A stretch of 64,000 bases of DNA, from contig JAPOLI010000002.1 in assembly GCA_029977205.1 (NCBI GenBank), positions 1-64,000 on the forward strand, written 5' to 3'. The notes under the pieces are model-generated. The model made no database searches. It saw only the letters and a program-made list of their open reading frames with translations, and was not told the origin of the DNA. The position numbers were made by a program, and so were the translations under genes. This DNA comes from a bacterium (GTDB taxonomy: Bacteria > Actinomycetota > Thermoleophilia > Miltoncostaeales > Miltoncostaeaceae). Shown in pieces: positions 56,667 through 64,000 of this stretch (the stretch's first letter is position 1; each line of letters starts with the position of its first letter).

Positions 56667-57026
56667 CTACCCTCCGGCGATCGTGACGCGGTAGCGCGCT
56701 CCGAGATGGGCCGCGACCGCGTCCCGGTGGTCGCCCTGCACCTCCACCACGCCGTCCTTCACCGCTCCACCCGAGCCGCACAGGCGCTTGAGCTCGCGGG
56801 CGATGTCGCGCAGTTCGGCGGGTGGGAGCCCCGTGACCAGGGTCACGGTCTTGCCCTTGCGCCCGGCCTTCGTCCGCGACACCCGAACGATCCCGTCGGC
56901 GCTCCCCGCCGAACGTCCGGCCTGCGTCGGCGCGGGATCAGGCGACGGCACCCCGCGCGTGCCGTCCGGGCCGCTCGAGTACACCGTGGAGGCGTCCGCG
57001 CTCGTGTCGCGTCGAATACGTGCCAT
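56667..57026 (-). CDS. SUI1/YciH family translation factor
   Basis: 119 residues. A disordered N-terminal tail followed by the SUI1 fold: RTKAGRKGKTVTLVTGLP, ELRDIARELKRLCGSGG and DGVVEVQGDHRDAVAAHLGA. Homologues of eIF1 influence start-codon choice; the bacterial role is not settled. ATG at 57026. Paired divergently with the PHP gene through a symmetric promoter. Confidence 0.92.
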   Translation of the reverse strand: MARIRRDTSADASTVYSSGPDGTRGVPSPDPAPTQAGRSAGSADGIVRVSRTKAGRKGKTVTLVTGLPPAELRDIARELKRLCGSGGAVKDGVVEVQGDHRDAVAAHLGARYRVTIAGG

Positions 57027-57035
57027 GCCCAGGCG

Positions 57036-57045
57036 ATGGTACCGT
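57036..57045. promoter_or_regulatory. Symmetric divergent promoter between the SUI1 and PHP genes
   Basis: Minus-strand TACCAT (57036-57041) and plus-strand TACCGT (57040-57045) overlap by two bases within a near-palindrome around GGTACC. Both lie nine bases before an ATG (57026 and 57055). Confidence 0.55.
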
Positions 57046-57054
57046 CGCCGCCGA

Positions 57055-57891
57055 ATGGCGCACGACCTCCACCTCCACACGAATCGCTCCGATGGGTCAC
57101 ACGACCCCGTCGATCTCGTGGAGTACGCGGCGACGCGCGGCGTCGACGTGGTGGCGATCACCGACCACGACACCATGGCCGGGGTCGTCGAGGCCGAGGA
57201 GGCGGGCCGTGCCATCGGCGTGACGGTGATCCCCGGAATCGAACTGTCGATCAAGGTTCCGCACGGCAGCATGCACTTGCTGGGGTACTTCCCCGATCAG
57301 GCCCCCGAGCCCCTCGCCGGCCTCATCGCGGGCTTCGGCGAGAAGCGCGTGGAGCGCGCGAGGGAGATGGTGGACCGCCTGAACGACATGGGCGTGACGC
57401 TCGACTGGCAGGACGTCCTCGACGGCGCGGCGGGCGCCCCCCTCGGACGCCCGCACATCGCCGAGGCCCTGATGCGCGCGGGGCACGTGAGCGAGCGCAA
57501 GGAGGCCTTCGACCTCTACCTCGGCGATGGGCGCCCGGCATACGTGGGATCGGACGGCCTCGACGTGGAGGAGGGCATCACGCTCGTGCGCGACTCGGGC
57601 GGCGCACCGGTGCTGGCGCACCCCTACACGCTGAGGCTCGACGACGCGCATCTCGACCCGTTCGTGGGCCGGCTGGCGCAGGCCGGCCTGGCCGGAATCG
57701 AGGTGCATCGTCCGGAGTACACGCCGGACCAGTTCGCCACGTACGGCGCCCTCGCCCGCAGGTACGGGCTGGTCCCATCCGGCGGGTCCGACTACCACCG
57801 GCCCACGAGCCCGCACCACCCCGGTTCCACGGGCGATCCGCCCCTGCCGGAGGAGACGGTCGACCGCCTGCTGGCGGCGGCGCTGGGCTAA
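57055..57891 (+). CDS. PHP domain phosphoesterase, RNase AM/TrpH-like
   Basis: 278 residues. Metal-binding motifs DLHLHTNRSDG (His, His), VVAITDHDTMAG (Asp-His), PGIELS (Glu), VLAHPY (His) and GGSDYH (Asp-His) are all present. Related enzymes hydrolyse nucleoside 3',5'-bisphosphates or trim RNA 5' ends. ATG at 57055. Its stop codon lies inside the -10 box of the next gene. Confidence 0.9.
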   Translation: MAHDLHLHTNRSDGSHDPVDLVEYAATRGVDVVAITDHDTMAGVVEAEEAGRAIGVTVIPGIELSIKVPHGSMHLLGYFPDQAPEPLAGLIAGFGEKRVERAREMVDRLNDMGVTLDWQDVLDGAAGAPLGRPHIAEALMRAGHVSERKEAFDLYLGDGRPAYVGSDGLDVEEGITLVRDSGGAPVLAHPYTLRLDDAHLDPFVGRLAQAGLAGIEVHRPEYTPDQFATYGALARRYGLVPSGGSDYHRPTSPHHPGSTGDPPLPEETVDRLLAAALG

Positions 57892-57894
57892 CGT
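57889..57894 (+). promoter_or_regulatory. Leaderless -10 box of oligoendopeptidase F, overlapping the PHP stop
   Basis: TAACGT; its first three bases are the TAA stop of the PHP gene. Seven bases separate it from the ATG at 57902. Confidence 0.5.
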
Positions 57895-57901
57895 CACCCC
57901 C

Positions 57902-59695
57902 ATGACGACCACCGACTCCGCACCCCGCGCCGAGGGCGTCCGCTGGGACCTCTCACTCCTGTGCGCCTCCGCCGACGACTGCCGCACGCGCCTCGCGCGG
58001 GCGCTCGATGACTGCCGTGCGTTCGAGTCGCGGTACCGGGGCACGGTGGCGGACATGGACGGCAGCGCGCTCGCGACGGCACTGGCCGAGATGGCCCGGA
58101 TCGAGAACGAGCTCGGCTGCCTTCACTCGTATGCCTCCCTGCGTGAGTCGGTCGACGTGACCAACCCCGAGAACCAGGACCTGGATGCCCTGATGGACCG
58201 GTCGATGGTCGAGGCCGCGAACGCCCTGCGCTTCTTCGAACTCGAGTGGCTCGACCTGGACGACGAGGTGGCAACCCGGCTCGCGGACGCCCCCGAGGTG
58301 GCCGCGGACCGCCATCACCTCGTGGCCGCTCGGCGATTCCGGGATCACACGCTGTCCGAGGCCGAGGAGCGCATGCTCGCCGAGCGCAGCCCGGCAGCGG
58401 CCAGTGCGTGGCAGACCCTCTTCGGGCGCATCACATCGACCCTCGAGGCGGAGTTCGACTCCGGCGACGGCGTCGAGCCGCACACGATCGACCGCCTGCT
58501 GGCATGCGTGCGCAATCCGGACCGCGACATCCGCTTCCGGGCCCTCGACACGCTCTACGCGACCCTCGGCCCCCACTCCCCGACCCTCGCGCACTGCTAC
58601 GACACCCTCGTCGGCGATCGCCTCGCCATGGATCGCCTCCGCGACTACGACGACCCGATGGACCCGACCCACCTTCGCAACGAGGTACCCGGTCCGGCGA
58701 TCGAGGCGATGATGGCCGCCGTCGAGTCGCACTACGCCCTCGCCCAGCGCTGGTTCCGCGTGAAGGCCCGCCTCCTCGGCCTGGACACCCTGCATCTCGC
58801 CGACCAGTACGCGCCGCTCGGGGACGCCCGACAGGTGCTGTTCCCAGAGGCCCGCGGAATCATCGGGGCGTCATTCCGGGCGTTCTCGCCGCAGGTCGGA
58901 GACATCGCGGATGGTTTCTTCGAGGAGGAGCGCATCGATGCCGAGCCGCGCGCCGGCAAGCGCGGCGGGGCCTTCTGCGCATCGGTGGCGCAGGACGCGC
59001 GCCCCTTCATGCTCATGAACTACACCGACCGCATGGACGACGTGATGACCCTGGCGCACGAGCTCGGCCACGGCATGCACTTCACCCTCGCGTCAGCGCA
59101 CCAGACGGCGCTCTCGTACCACACGGGCCTGGCCCTGGCAGAGGTGCCCTCCACGTTCGCCGAGATCATCGCGTTCGACCACCTCATGGCCACCGAGCAG
59201 GACGAGGCCACGCGGACCGCCCTCGTGTGCGAGCGCGTCGAGGGGTCGTTCGCCACGGTGTTCCGCCAGACGGTGCTGGCGCGTTACGAGCAGGACGCCT
59301 ACCGCCTCCGCGCCGAGGGCACCACGCTGACGGATGACCGCCTGTCGGAGATCTGGATCGCGAAGAACGCGGCGTACTACGGCGATGCGGTGGAACTGCC
59401 CGGGGGCTACGGGCTCGGGTGGTCGTACATCCCGCACTTCATCTCCACGCGCTTTTACACCTACGCATACGTGTTCGCGCACCTGGTCACGCTCGCGCTC
59501 TACGCCCGCTACCGCGAGGACGGCGACGACTTCGTGCCGCGCTACCTCGCGTTCCTCGCTGCCGGTGGGTCCGCGGAGCCGGCCGATCTGCTGCGTCCGC
59601 TGGGGGTCGACCTCGAGGATCCATCCTGCTGGGACCCCGGCTTCCGCGAAATGGAGCGCATGGTCGCGCGCGCGGAGGAGATGACGGGCGCCTAG
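57902..59695 (+). CDS. pepF: M3 family oligoendopeptidase F
   Basis: 597 residues. N-terminal helical PepF domain (RWDLSLLCASADDCRTRLAR, ENELGCLHSYASLRESVDVT) and an M3 catalytic domain with HELGH at 386-390, preceded by MLMNYTDRMDDVMTLA, and the downstream Glu ligand region YHTGLALAEVPSTFAE. Splits short peptides in the cytoplasm. Length normal. ATG seven bases after TAACGT. Confidence 0.95.
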   Translation: MTTTDSAPRAEGVRWDLSLLCASADDCRTRLARALDDCRAFESRYRGTVADMDGSALATALAEMARIENELGCLHSYASLRESVDVTNPENQDLDALMDRSMVEAANALRFFELEWLDLDDEVATRLADAPEVAADRHHLVAARRFRDHTLSEAEERMLAERSPAAASAWQTLFGRITSTLEAEFDSGDGVEPHTIDRLLACVRNPDRDIRFRALDTLYATLGPHSPTLAHCYDTLVGDRLAMDRLRDYDDPMDPTHLRNEVPGPAIEAMMAAVESHYALAQRWFRVKARLLGLDTLHLADQYAPLGDARQVLFPEARGIIGASFRAFSPQVGDIADGFFEEERIDAEPRAGKRGGAFCASVAQDARPFMLMNYTDRMDDVMTLAHELGHGMHFTLASAHQTALSYHTGLALAEVPSTFAEIIAFDHLMATEQDEATRTALVCERVEGSFATVFRQTVLARYEQDAYRLRAEGTTLTDDRLSEIWIAKNAAYYGDAVELPGGYGLGWSYIPHFISTRFYTYAYVFAHLVTLALYARYREDGDDFVPRYLAFLAAGGSAEPADLLRPLGVDLEDPSCWDPGFREMERMVARAEEMTGA

Positions 59696-59712
59696 GACCG
59701 GGCCCGGATGCA

Positions 59713-59738
59713 CGACGGGCGCCCGCGGGCGCCCGTCG
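59713..59738. terminator. 26-bp perfect palindrome between convergent genes
   Basis: Half-arm CGACGGGCGCCCG is followed by its exact reverse complement. It lies between the pepF stop and the next convergent gene and can fold to a very stable GC hairpin. No T-run. The likely role is a two-way terminator. Confidence 0.55.
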
Positions 59739-59782
59739 CATGAACCAGCGGTGCCCGGATGGGCGACCCGCGATGTGGCCCG

Positions 59783-60226
59783 TCAGCCGGCGCCCTTGGA
59801 CGACTTCTTCGAGGCCTTCAGCGGGTTGAGGGCCTTCTGCACCTGCTCGGGGAGCTCGGTGGAGTGATACACCGGTCGGCCGCACTCGGCCTGCGCCGAG
59901 ATGGGCGCGTGGCACGTGGTGGGCGGCTCGCTCCAGATCGAGAGCGTGCGGTGGCCGCGCTCGCAGAGGTAGAGCGTGGCCAGCCCCTCGCGGGCGCGTG
60001 GCGTGGCGGAGGGCTCCACGACGTCGTACTCCTCGGCGGGAGTCCCCTCCTCGACGAACTCCTCCTCGACGACGACCTCCTCGGCCACGGGCTCTGCGGC
60101 CTCGTCGGCAGCGGGCTCCTCGGCAGGTGCGTCGTCGGCAGGCGCATCCTCGGTGGCCACGGCGGCCTCGGCCTCAGGGGCCTCCTCCACGGCCTCGGGG
60201 GCCTCCTGCTCGGTCTCGTCGCTCAT
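59783..60226 (-). CDS. Acidic-tailed protein with a possible zinc site
   Basis: 147 residues. Residues 1-70 are almost wholly Glu/Ala/Asp/Pro/Val, likely disordered. Residues 80-125 hold Cys88, His92, Cys105, His106 and Cys115 in LYLCERGHRTLSIW and AECGRPVYH, a plausible zinc ribbon. The C-terminus (KASKKSSKG) is basic. No family recognised. GAGGAG precedes the ATG and a TATAGT box lies upstream at 60262-60267. Confidence 0.65.
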   Translation of the reverse strand: MSDETEQEAPEAVEEAPEAEAAVATEDAPADDAPAEEPAADEAAEPVAEEVVVEEEFVEEGTPAEEYDVVEPSATPRAREGLATLYLCERGHRTLSIWSEPPTTCHAPISAQAECGRPVYHSTELPEQVQKALNPLKASKKSSKGAG

Positions 60227-60261
60227 CTGGAAGATCTCTCCTCGGGTTCGAACGGTCGGGG

Positions 60262-60267
60262 ACTATA
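60262..60267 (-). promoter_or_regulatory. -10 box of the acidic-tailed protein
   Basis: TATAGT on the minus strand, about 36 bases before the ATG at 60226, with GAGGAG in the leader. Confidence 0.45.
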
Positions 60268-60284
60268 GCGCCCATCCGGCTGAT

Positions 60285-60290
60285 TACCCT
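60285..60290 (+). promoter_or_regulatory. Leaderless -10 box of the methyltransferase
   Basis: TACCCT eight bases before the GTG at 60299. Confidence 0.45.
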
Positions 60291-60298
60291 GCCCTGTC

Positions 60299-60982
60299 GT
60301 GCATCCCGAAGATCCCCGCACCGTGTGGGAGGACGTCCCGGCCGGCGACCTCGCCCTGCGCATCCGGAGGCCCCCCTCCGCCGAGGACCTCCTCGACGAG
60401 GAGGAGTTCGCCGACGACGAGCGCCTGCCGTACTGGGCCGAGGTGTGGCCGAGCGGGCGCGTCCTGTGCGGGGTGCTGGCCGAAATGGACCTCTCGGGGC
60501 ACAACGTGATCGAGATCGGGGGCGGCATCGGCACCGGCGCGATGGTGGCCGCCATGCGGGGCGCGCGCGCCCTCAACACCGACTGGTACGCGGCGGCGGT
60601 CGAGTTCAGCCGCTGGAATGCGCGCAACCTGCGCCTCGACATGGACGCCCAGGTGATGGACTGGCGCGATCCCCCGGCCCAGGTGCTGGCACGCGGGCCG
60701 TACGACCTCGTGGTGGGCGCGGACATTCTCTACGAGGCCCGCAACGGCGAGGCCCTCGGGCTGTTGGTCCCCGCCCTGTGCGAGCCATCCACCGAGGTGA
60801 TCATCGCCGACCCGCGACGCCCGGACGCACGCGCGTTCGTGGACGGCATGCAGGCGGCCGGATGGGCATACCGGCGGGAGGACCTCCCCGTGCCCGGGCG
60901 AATCGACGAGACCGGGGCGATCGTGCACGTGCACCGGTTTCGGCCCCCGGCCCGGAAGCACAACGAGCCGGTCGTCATCTAG
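60299..60982 (+). CDS. Class I SAM methyltransferase, METTL/ETFB-lysine type
   Basis: 227 residues. LPYWAEVWPSGRVLCGVLAE, SAM motif VIEIGGGIGTGAMVAAMRGA, acidic NTDWYAAAVEFSRWNARNL and YDLVVGADILYEARN. The pattern resembles the nicotinamide/protein-lysine methyltransferase group. Substrate unknown. Ends 16 bases before tRNA-Asn and may be co-transcribed. Confidence 0.8.
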   Translation: MHPEDPRTVWEDVPAGDLALRIRRPPSAEDLLDEEEFADDERLPYWAEVWPSGRVLCGVLAEMDLSGHNVIEIGGGIGTGAMVAAMRGARALNTDWYAAAVEFSRWNARNLRLDMDAQVMDWRDPPAQVLARGPYDLVVGADILYEARNGEALGLLVPALCEPSTEVIIADPRRPDARAFVDGMQAAGWAYRREDLPVPGRIDETGAIVHVHRFRPPARKHNEPVVI

Positions 60983-60998
60983 ACTCCCGGCTCGCCGA

Positions 60999-61070
60999 TC
61001 CTCGGTAGCTCAATGGTAGAGCATCCGGCTGTTAACCGGAGGGTTGTAGGTTCGAGTCCTACCCGAGGAG
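60999..61070 (+). tRNA. tRNA-Asn (GTT)
   Basis: Full cloverleaf: acceptor TCCTCGG (60999-61005) with CCGAGGA (61063-61069), D arm GCTC/GAGC, anticodon stem TCCGG/CCGGA around the loop CTGTTAA with GTT at 61031-61033, T arm GTAGG/CCTAC around TTCGAGT, discriminator G at 61070. CCA is not encoded. Confidence 0.98.
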
Positions 61071-61095
61071 TTCCCTGCTCAGAGCCGCTTTTTTT
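61071..61095 (+). terminator. Possible terminator after tRNA-Asn
   Basis: A run of seven T at 61089-61095, notable in this GC-rich window, follows a weak hairpin GCTCAGAGC. It ends transcription of the methyltransferase-tRNA unit at best weakly by structure. Confidence 0.4.
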
Positions 61096-61113
61096 AGCGC
61101 CTCGCCCGGGACG

Positions 61114-61515
61114 TCACTGGTCCTCGAGGTAGTCGCGCAGAGCGGCGAGCGCTGCCCGGTGCTCACCCGGCATCCAGTCCGCGGGGTCGATGCCGGACGC
61201 ATCCGGCTCCGCGCGCGTCCACCACGTGACGCGGCATCCGGGGTGCAGTGGCCGAACGAGGAAGACGTTGATGTGGCTGTCCACCGGGAGTCCCGCGGTC
61301 ACCCGGGACACCAGCGCGAACTCCGCATCGTCGCAGCTGATGAAGCGCTCCTGCACCGTCGATCCGTCCGCGCGCTCGAGCACGCGGACATCACGCACCG
61401 GGTGGCTGCGCACGTACGACGGGTGCCACCGGACGATCGCCGAGGGGTCGCGGAGCACCGCCCACGCCGTCTCCGGCGCCACGGCGATGTCCACGGACAC
61501 CTCGTAGTCCCCCAT
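61114..61515 (-). CDS. SRPBCC/polyketide-cyclase-like protein
   Basis: 133 residues. START-like fold: YEVSVDIAVAPETAWAVLRD, IVRWHPSYVRSHPVRDVRVL, VQERFISCDDAEFALVSRVT, then a C-terminal helix AALAALRDYLEDQ. Such proteins bind hydrophobic ligands. The ATG lies eight bases after the OsmC stop, so the two are one operon. Ligand unknown. Confidence 0.82.
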   Translation of the reverse strand: MGDYEVSVDIAVAPETAWAVLRDPSAIVRWHPSYVRSHPVRDVRVLERADGSTVQERFISCDDAEFALVSRVTAGLPVDSHINVFLVRPLHPGCRVTWWTRAEPDASGIDPADWMPGEHRAALAALRDYLEDQ

Positions 61516-61523
61516 CGACGCCG

Positions 61524-62024
61524 CTAGGCGGGGGCCCCCGCCGTCTCCTCCGCCGGCACGAAGTCGAGCTCCGTGACGATGTCGATCGCGGCGGCCACCG
61601 ACCGGGCGTTCGGGCAGTGGTGCGCATGGATCGCGTTGCAGCGCTCCGCCGCCTCACGGTGCTCGGAGTCGGCCTTCAGCGTGTAGCGCACGATAATGCG
61701 CCGCAGATGCAGCACGTTGTCGTCGTCAACGCCGACCTCGCCAATTGCATCCGCCACCAGGTCGTCACCGCTCGCGGTGATGCCACGGGCCTTGAGCGTG
61801 CCCCCGAACGTCCCGATGAGGCACCCCGCGACGGAGGCCACGAGGTAGTCGAGGGTCCCCGGGTACTCCGGCACCGAGCCGGGCGCGAAGCCGTAGTGCT
61901 CCCCCTGCCATCCGGGCACCCCGAACGTCACGTCCGTGCCCGTCATCTCGAGCCTGGCCTTCCGGATGGGTGCCTGCTCGCGGGTCAGGTGGACCCGCAC
62001 CTCATGCATCTGGTCCTCGGGCAT
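61524..62024 (-). CDS. OsmC family peroxiredoxin-like protein
   Basis: 166 residues. OsmC fold with SVAGCLIGTFGGTL in place of the first active cysteine region, and a second cysteine in HAHHCPNARSV. Members reduce organic hydroperoxides with two cysteines; both are present here. ATG at 62024 is chosen because GGGAGG precedes it; an ATG at 62036 is upstream. A TATGAT box at 62060-62065 would give a 29-nt leader. Confidence 0.85.
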   Translation of the reverse strand: MPEDQMHEVRVHLTREQAPIRKARLEMTGTDVTFGVPGWQGEHYGFAPGSVPEYPGTLDYLVASVAGCLIGTFGGTLKARGITASGDDLVADAIGEVGVDDDNVLHLRRIIVRYTLKADSEHREAAERCNAIHAHHCPNARSVAAAIDIVTELDFVPAEETAGAPA

Positions 62025-62059
62025 CGCCCCTCCCATGTCGTCGTGTCGCCCGTCGCCGG

Positions 62060-62065
62060 ATCATA
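62060..62065 (-). promoter_or_regulatory. -10 box of the OsmC-SRPBCC pair
   Basis: TATGAT on the minus strand, start near 62053. Confidence 0.45.
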
Positions 62066-62105
62066 GGCATCGCAGGCCCGACCGGGCGCGTGACGTGCCC
62101 CCGGG

Positions 62106-62111
62106 TACTCT
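62106..62111 (+). promoter_or_regulatory. -10 box of the PLDc_N/SHOCT gene
   Basis: TACTCT; start near 62118, with AAGGAGG at 62148-62154 five bases before the ATG at 62160. Confidence 0.45.
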
Positions 62112-62159
62112 CGCCACGGGCGTCCACCCGGGCGCCAGCCTGTCAACAAGGAGGAAAAG

Positions 62160-62534
62160 ATGGACTGGAGCTTCGGAGATGTCCTCTGGACGACCTTCGT
62201 GATCTTCGTCTGGGCGATGTTCCTGGTCATCCTGATCAACGTCCTGATCGACCTGTTTCGCAGCAGGGACCTCAGCGGCGGGATGAAGGCCCTGTGGGTG
62301 CTCGTGCTCGTCGTCCTGCCGCTCCTCGGTGTTCTGATCTACCTCATCGCTCGCGGCGGGGGCATACAGGACCGCGCCGTGGCGGCCCAGCAACGCGATG
62401 TCGCGGAGCTGAAGAAGATGGTGGGCGGCGGGGACACGCCGGCTGACCAGATCACCCAGGCCAAGGCCCTGCTCGACTCGGGCGCGATCGATCAGGCCGA
62501 GTACGAGGCGCTCAAGGCAAAGGCCCTCGCCTAG
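62160..62534 (+). CDS. Two-helix membrane protein with PLDc_N and SHOCT domains
   Basis: 124 residues. Two membrane helices (about 8-32 and 42-64) of the phospholipase-D-nuclease N-terminal type, a linker with a small basic patch, and a C-terminal SHOCT motif (ITQAKALLDSGAIDQAEYEA). Function unknown; SHOCT is thought to aid oligomerisation. Strong ribosome site. The stop shares CTAG with the convergent gene. Confidence 0.8.
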   Translation: MDWSFGDVLWTTFVIFVWAMFLVILINVLIDLFRSRDLSGGMKALWVLVLVVLPLLGVLIYLIARGGGIQDRAVAAQQRDVAELKKMVGGGDTPADQITQAKALLDSGAIDQAEYEALKAKALA

Positions 62535-63397
62535 TCGGCATAGCGCTCGTCGAGGCGACGGTGCTCCGGGAGCCCGACCGCATCCGTGATCTCCGCGAAG
62601 GTCATCAGCATGGATGCATCGGGGCCCGAGCCCGTCGCCGCGAGCGCCTCGTACGTCGCGCGCAGGGCGTGCCCGGCGGCGAGGATGCCGCTGATGCCCC
62701 AGAGCACCAGCCGGAAGCCCATGTCACCGAGCTCTGGCGTGGAGACCACCGGCGTACGCCCGCCCTCCACCATGTTGGCGACCGGATGACAGCCGGCGAG
62801 GTCGTGCCCGATGCGCGCGAGTTCATCCCGATCGAGGGGTGCTTCCACGAAGATGGCATCGGCACCGAGCTCCGCCGCGGCGCGGCCGCGCGCGATCGCC
62901 TCGTCCAAGCCCTCGAGACCGCGTGCATCGGTACGCGCCACGAGGAAGAGGTCGATGCCCTCGTCGCGGAGGTCGACGACCGCGCGGATCTTCGCGAGCC
63001 ACTCCTCGCGCGCGACGATCGCCTTTCCGTCCATGTGCCCGCAGCGCTTCGGCCACTGCTGGTCCTCGATGATGATCCCTGCGGCACCGGCGCCGTGCAG
63101 CAGGCGCGCTGTGCGGGCCGCGGACAGGGCGTTGCCGTACCCCGTATCGGCATCCACGATCACTGGCGCGCCGGGCACCGCCGCGATCAGGTCACGCGCT
63201 GCATCGGTGATCTCGGTCTGGGTGAGGTAGCCGAAGTCCGGCAGGCCGAGCCGCGACGCGGCCACTGAGTAGCCGGATACCACCAGGGCCTCGAATCCGG
63301 CCTGCACCGCGATCCGAGATGACAGCCCGTCGTACACGCCCGGCAGCACCAGCGGCTCCGGGCCATCGGCGAGTGCCCGCAGGCGCCCTGCGCTCAT
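62531..63397 (-). CDS. Isocitrate lyase/PEP mutase family enzyme
   Basis: 288 residues. LPGVYDGLSSRIAVQAGFEA, metal site VDADTGYGN (Asp82, Asp84), IIEDQQWPKRCGHMDGK with Glu111 and catalytic Cys119, and VARTDARGLEGLDEAI. KRCGH is the lyase form of the motif, so a C-C lyase such as a 2-methylisocitrate lyase relative is likelier than a mutase. ATG overlaps the upstream stop as ATGA. Confidence 0.87.
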   Translation of the reverse strand: MSAGRLRALADGPEPLVLPGVYDGLSSRIAVQAGFEALVVSGYSVAASRLGLPDFGYLTQTEITDAARDLIAAVPGAPVIVDADTGYGNALSAARTARLLHGAGAAGIIIEDQQWPKRCGHMDGKAIVAREEWLAKIRAVVDLRDEGIDLFLVARTDARGLEGLDEAIARGRAAAELGADAIFVEAPLDRDELARIGHDLAGCHPVANMVEGGRTPVVSTPELGDMGFRLVLWGISGILAAGHALRATYEALAATGSGPDASMLMTFAEITDAVGLPEHRRLDERYAD

Positions 63398-63840
63398 GTC
63401 GCCTCTCCTCTGTCGTCGGTGCCCCGCAGGTACCACAGGACCGCGGCGAGGCACCCCACGTAGCCCAGCGTGAGGGCGAGCCCATTCGTGAACCAGAGGA
63501 GGGGATTGGGGAGGACGTACGCCGAGAGGAGCGCCAGCAGGAAGACGACCGCGAGGGGGAGCACGTGCACCATCTGCCAGCTCTTCAGCGGGATCGGCTC
63601 CGGGCGCACGCGCAGGCGCAGGCCCGTGGTGATGACCACCATCACGAGATAGCCCGCGAACGCGCCCCCGAGGAACAGCAGGATCTCCCAGGGACCGGGG
63701 TTATCACCCTTGAAGTGCGCGGCGAGGCCGACCGCGGTGAACGTGGCGAGGGTGAACCCGTACGGCAGGGACATCTGCGCGAGCAGCGCGCGCAGACCCG
63801 CCGCATATCCACGGTCGGGGGGTCCGGGGCCGGTGCTCAC
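63394..63840 (-). CDS. Four-helix membrane protein, unknown
   Basis: 148 residues with membrane segments at about 30-46, 54-72, 90-108 and 116-134. No family recognised. GTG start overlaps the stop of the LytR_C gene as GTGA. Co-transcribed with the lyase. Confidence 0.65.
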   Translation of the reverse strand: MSTGPGPPDRGYAAGLRALLAQMSLPYGFTLATFTAVGLAAHFKGDNPGPWEILLFLGGAFAGYLVMVVITTGLRLRVRPEPIPLKSWQMVHVLPLAVVFLLALLSAYVLPNPLLWFTNGLALTLGYVGCLAAVLWYLRGTDDRGEAT

Positions 63841-64000
63841 GGCCCGGATGCGGTGTCCTTGCCGACCACGACCACCACGTCGGCGTCACCGATCACATCA
63901 CGGGCAACGCCGTCGATGGGTGGCGCGCTCGTGATGCCGAGGTCCTTGGCCACGTTCTGGGCCACCGCCTGGCTGCCAGGGCGCCACATCACGACCGACG
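63837..64000 (-). CDS. LytR_C domain protein, N-terminus beyond the window
   Basis: Only the last 53 residues are visible: VVMWRPGSQAVAQNVAKDLG and the terminal DADVVVVVGKDTASGP, matching the LytR_C domain found on cell-wall ligase and other surface proteins. The rest lies past base 64000. Confidence 0.7.
   Translation of the reverse strand, partial: SVVMWRPGSQAVAQNVAKDLGITSAPPIDGVARDVIGDADVVVVVGKDTASGP

Overview
This is a 64 kb stretch of a bacterial chromosome made almost entirely of housekeeping genes. Base composition is very GC-rich. Start codons are often GTG, with TTG for yebC, pepQ and gltB and a probable CTG for a VKOR gene. Many genes carry a TANNNT -10 box only 6-9 nt before the start codon, so their mRNAs should be leaderless. 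Together with xseAB, egtB/egtD, pdxST, tlyA and an actinobacterial-style heme A synthase, this points to Actinobacteria (Actinomycetota), perhaps a deep branch such as Thermoleophilia. The class is an inference. I see no phage, insertion sequence, CRISPR array or integron. No gene-free gap exceeds about 225 bases; the longest is 1395-1618.

Layout: 1-4.8 kb (minus): a cut-off DUF1254/DUF1214 gene, yebC, the PLP synthase pair pdxT-pdxS and an RpiR/MurR regulator. 4.8-8.5 kb: two exported or membrane unknowns, then xseA-xseB. 8.5-13.1 kb: a metal locus (one-pass membrane protein, Nramp transporter, CopC-CopD fusion) divergent from heme A synthase, then a DksA/TraR zinc finger. 13.1-16.5 kb: an ABC-2 exporter split by an opposing ATC-hydrolase-like gene. 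16.6-25.5 kb (minus): nudix-M20 peptidase-pyrG, recN-nadK-tlyA, dxs. 25.5-26.4 kb: budA. 26.4-35.0 kb (minus): a ten-gene operon aroC-aroK-aroB-aroQ-pepQ-efp-accB fusion-accC-nusB-small gene, mostly joined by stop/start overlaps. 35.0-36.4 kb: an AlkA-type glycosylase overlapping a prepilin-peptidase-like gene. 36.4-42.1 kb (mostly plus): rnhA, DsbA-like protein plus VKOR, an exported wall-type protein, an MDR oxidoreductase and an M42 peptidase. 42-50.8 kb: rhomboid, gltB, the ergothioneine pair egtB-egtD, a Crp/Fnr regulator. 50.8-57.9 kb: ABC-F / RNase D, a small alarmone hydrolase / Ppx-GppA, SUI1 / PHP, all as close divergent pairs. 57.9-64 kb: oligoendopeptidase F, an acidic zinc-type protein, a methyltransferase, tRNA-Asn, SRPBCC, OsmC, a PLDc_N/SHOCT membrane protein, a PEP-mutase/isocitrate-lyase family enzyme, a membrane protein and a cut-off LytR_C protein.

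The genes mainly cover cofactor, isoprenoid, chorismate, fatty-acid and CTP synthesis, nucleic-acid repair, translation support, disulfide formation, nitrogen assimilation and alarmone turnover.

The most unusual features are: a biotin carboxyl carrier protein fused to a carboxyltransferase-like domain whose metal ligands and carbamyl-lysine appear to be lost (28404-30146); mirror-symmetric divergent promoters with overlapping -10 boxes (52791-52804 and 57036-57045); five convergent gene pairs whose stop codons share the palindrome CTAG; a VKOR gene with no ATG, GTG or TTG start; and two alarmone-related genes whose start codons overlap in one CATG.
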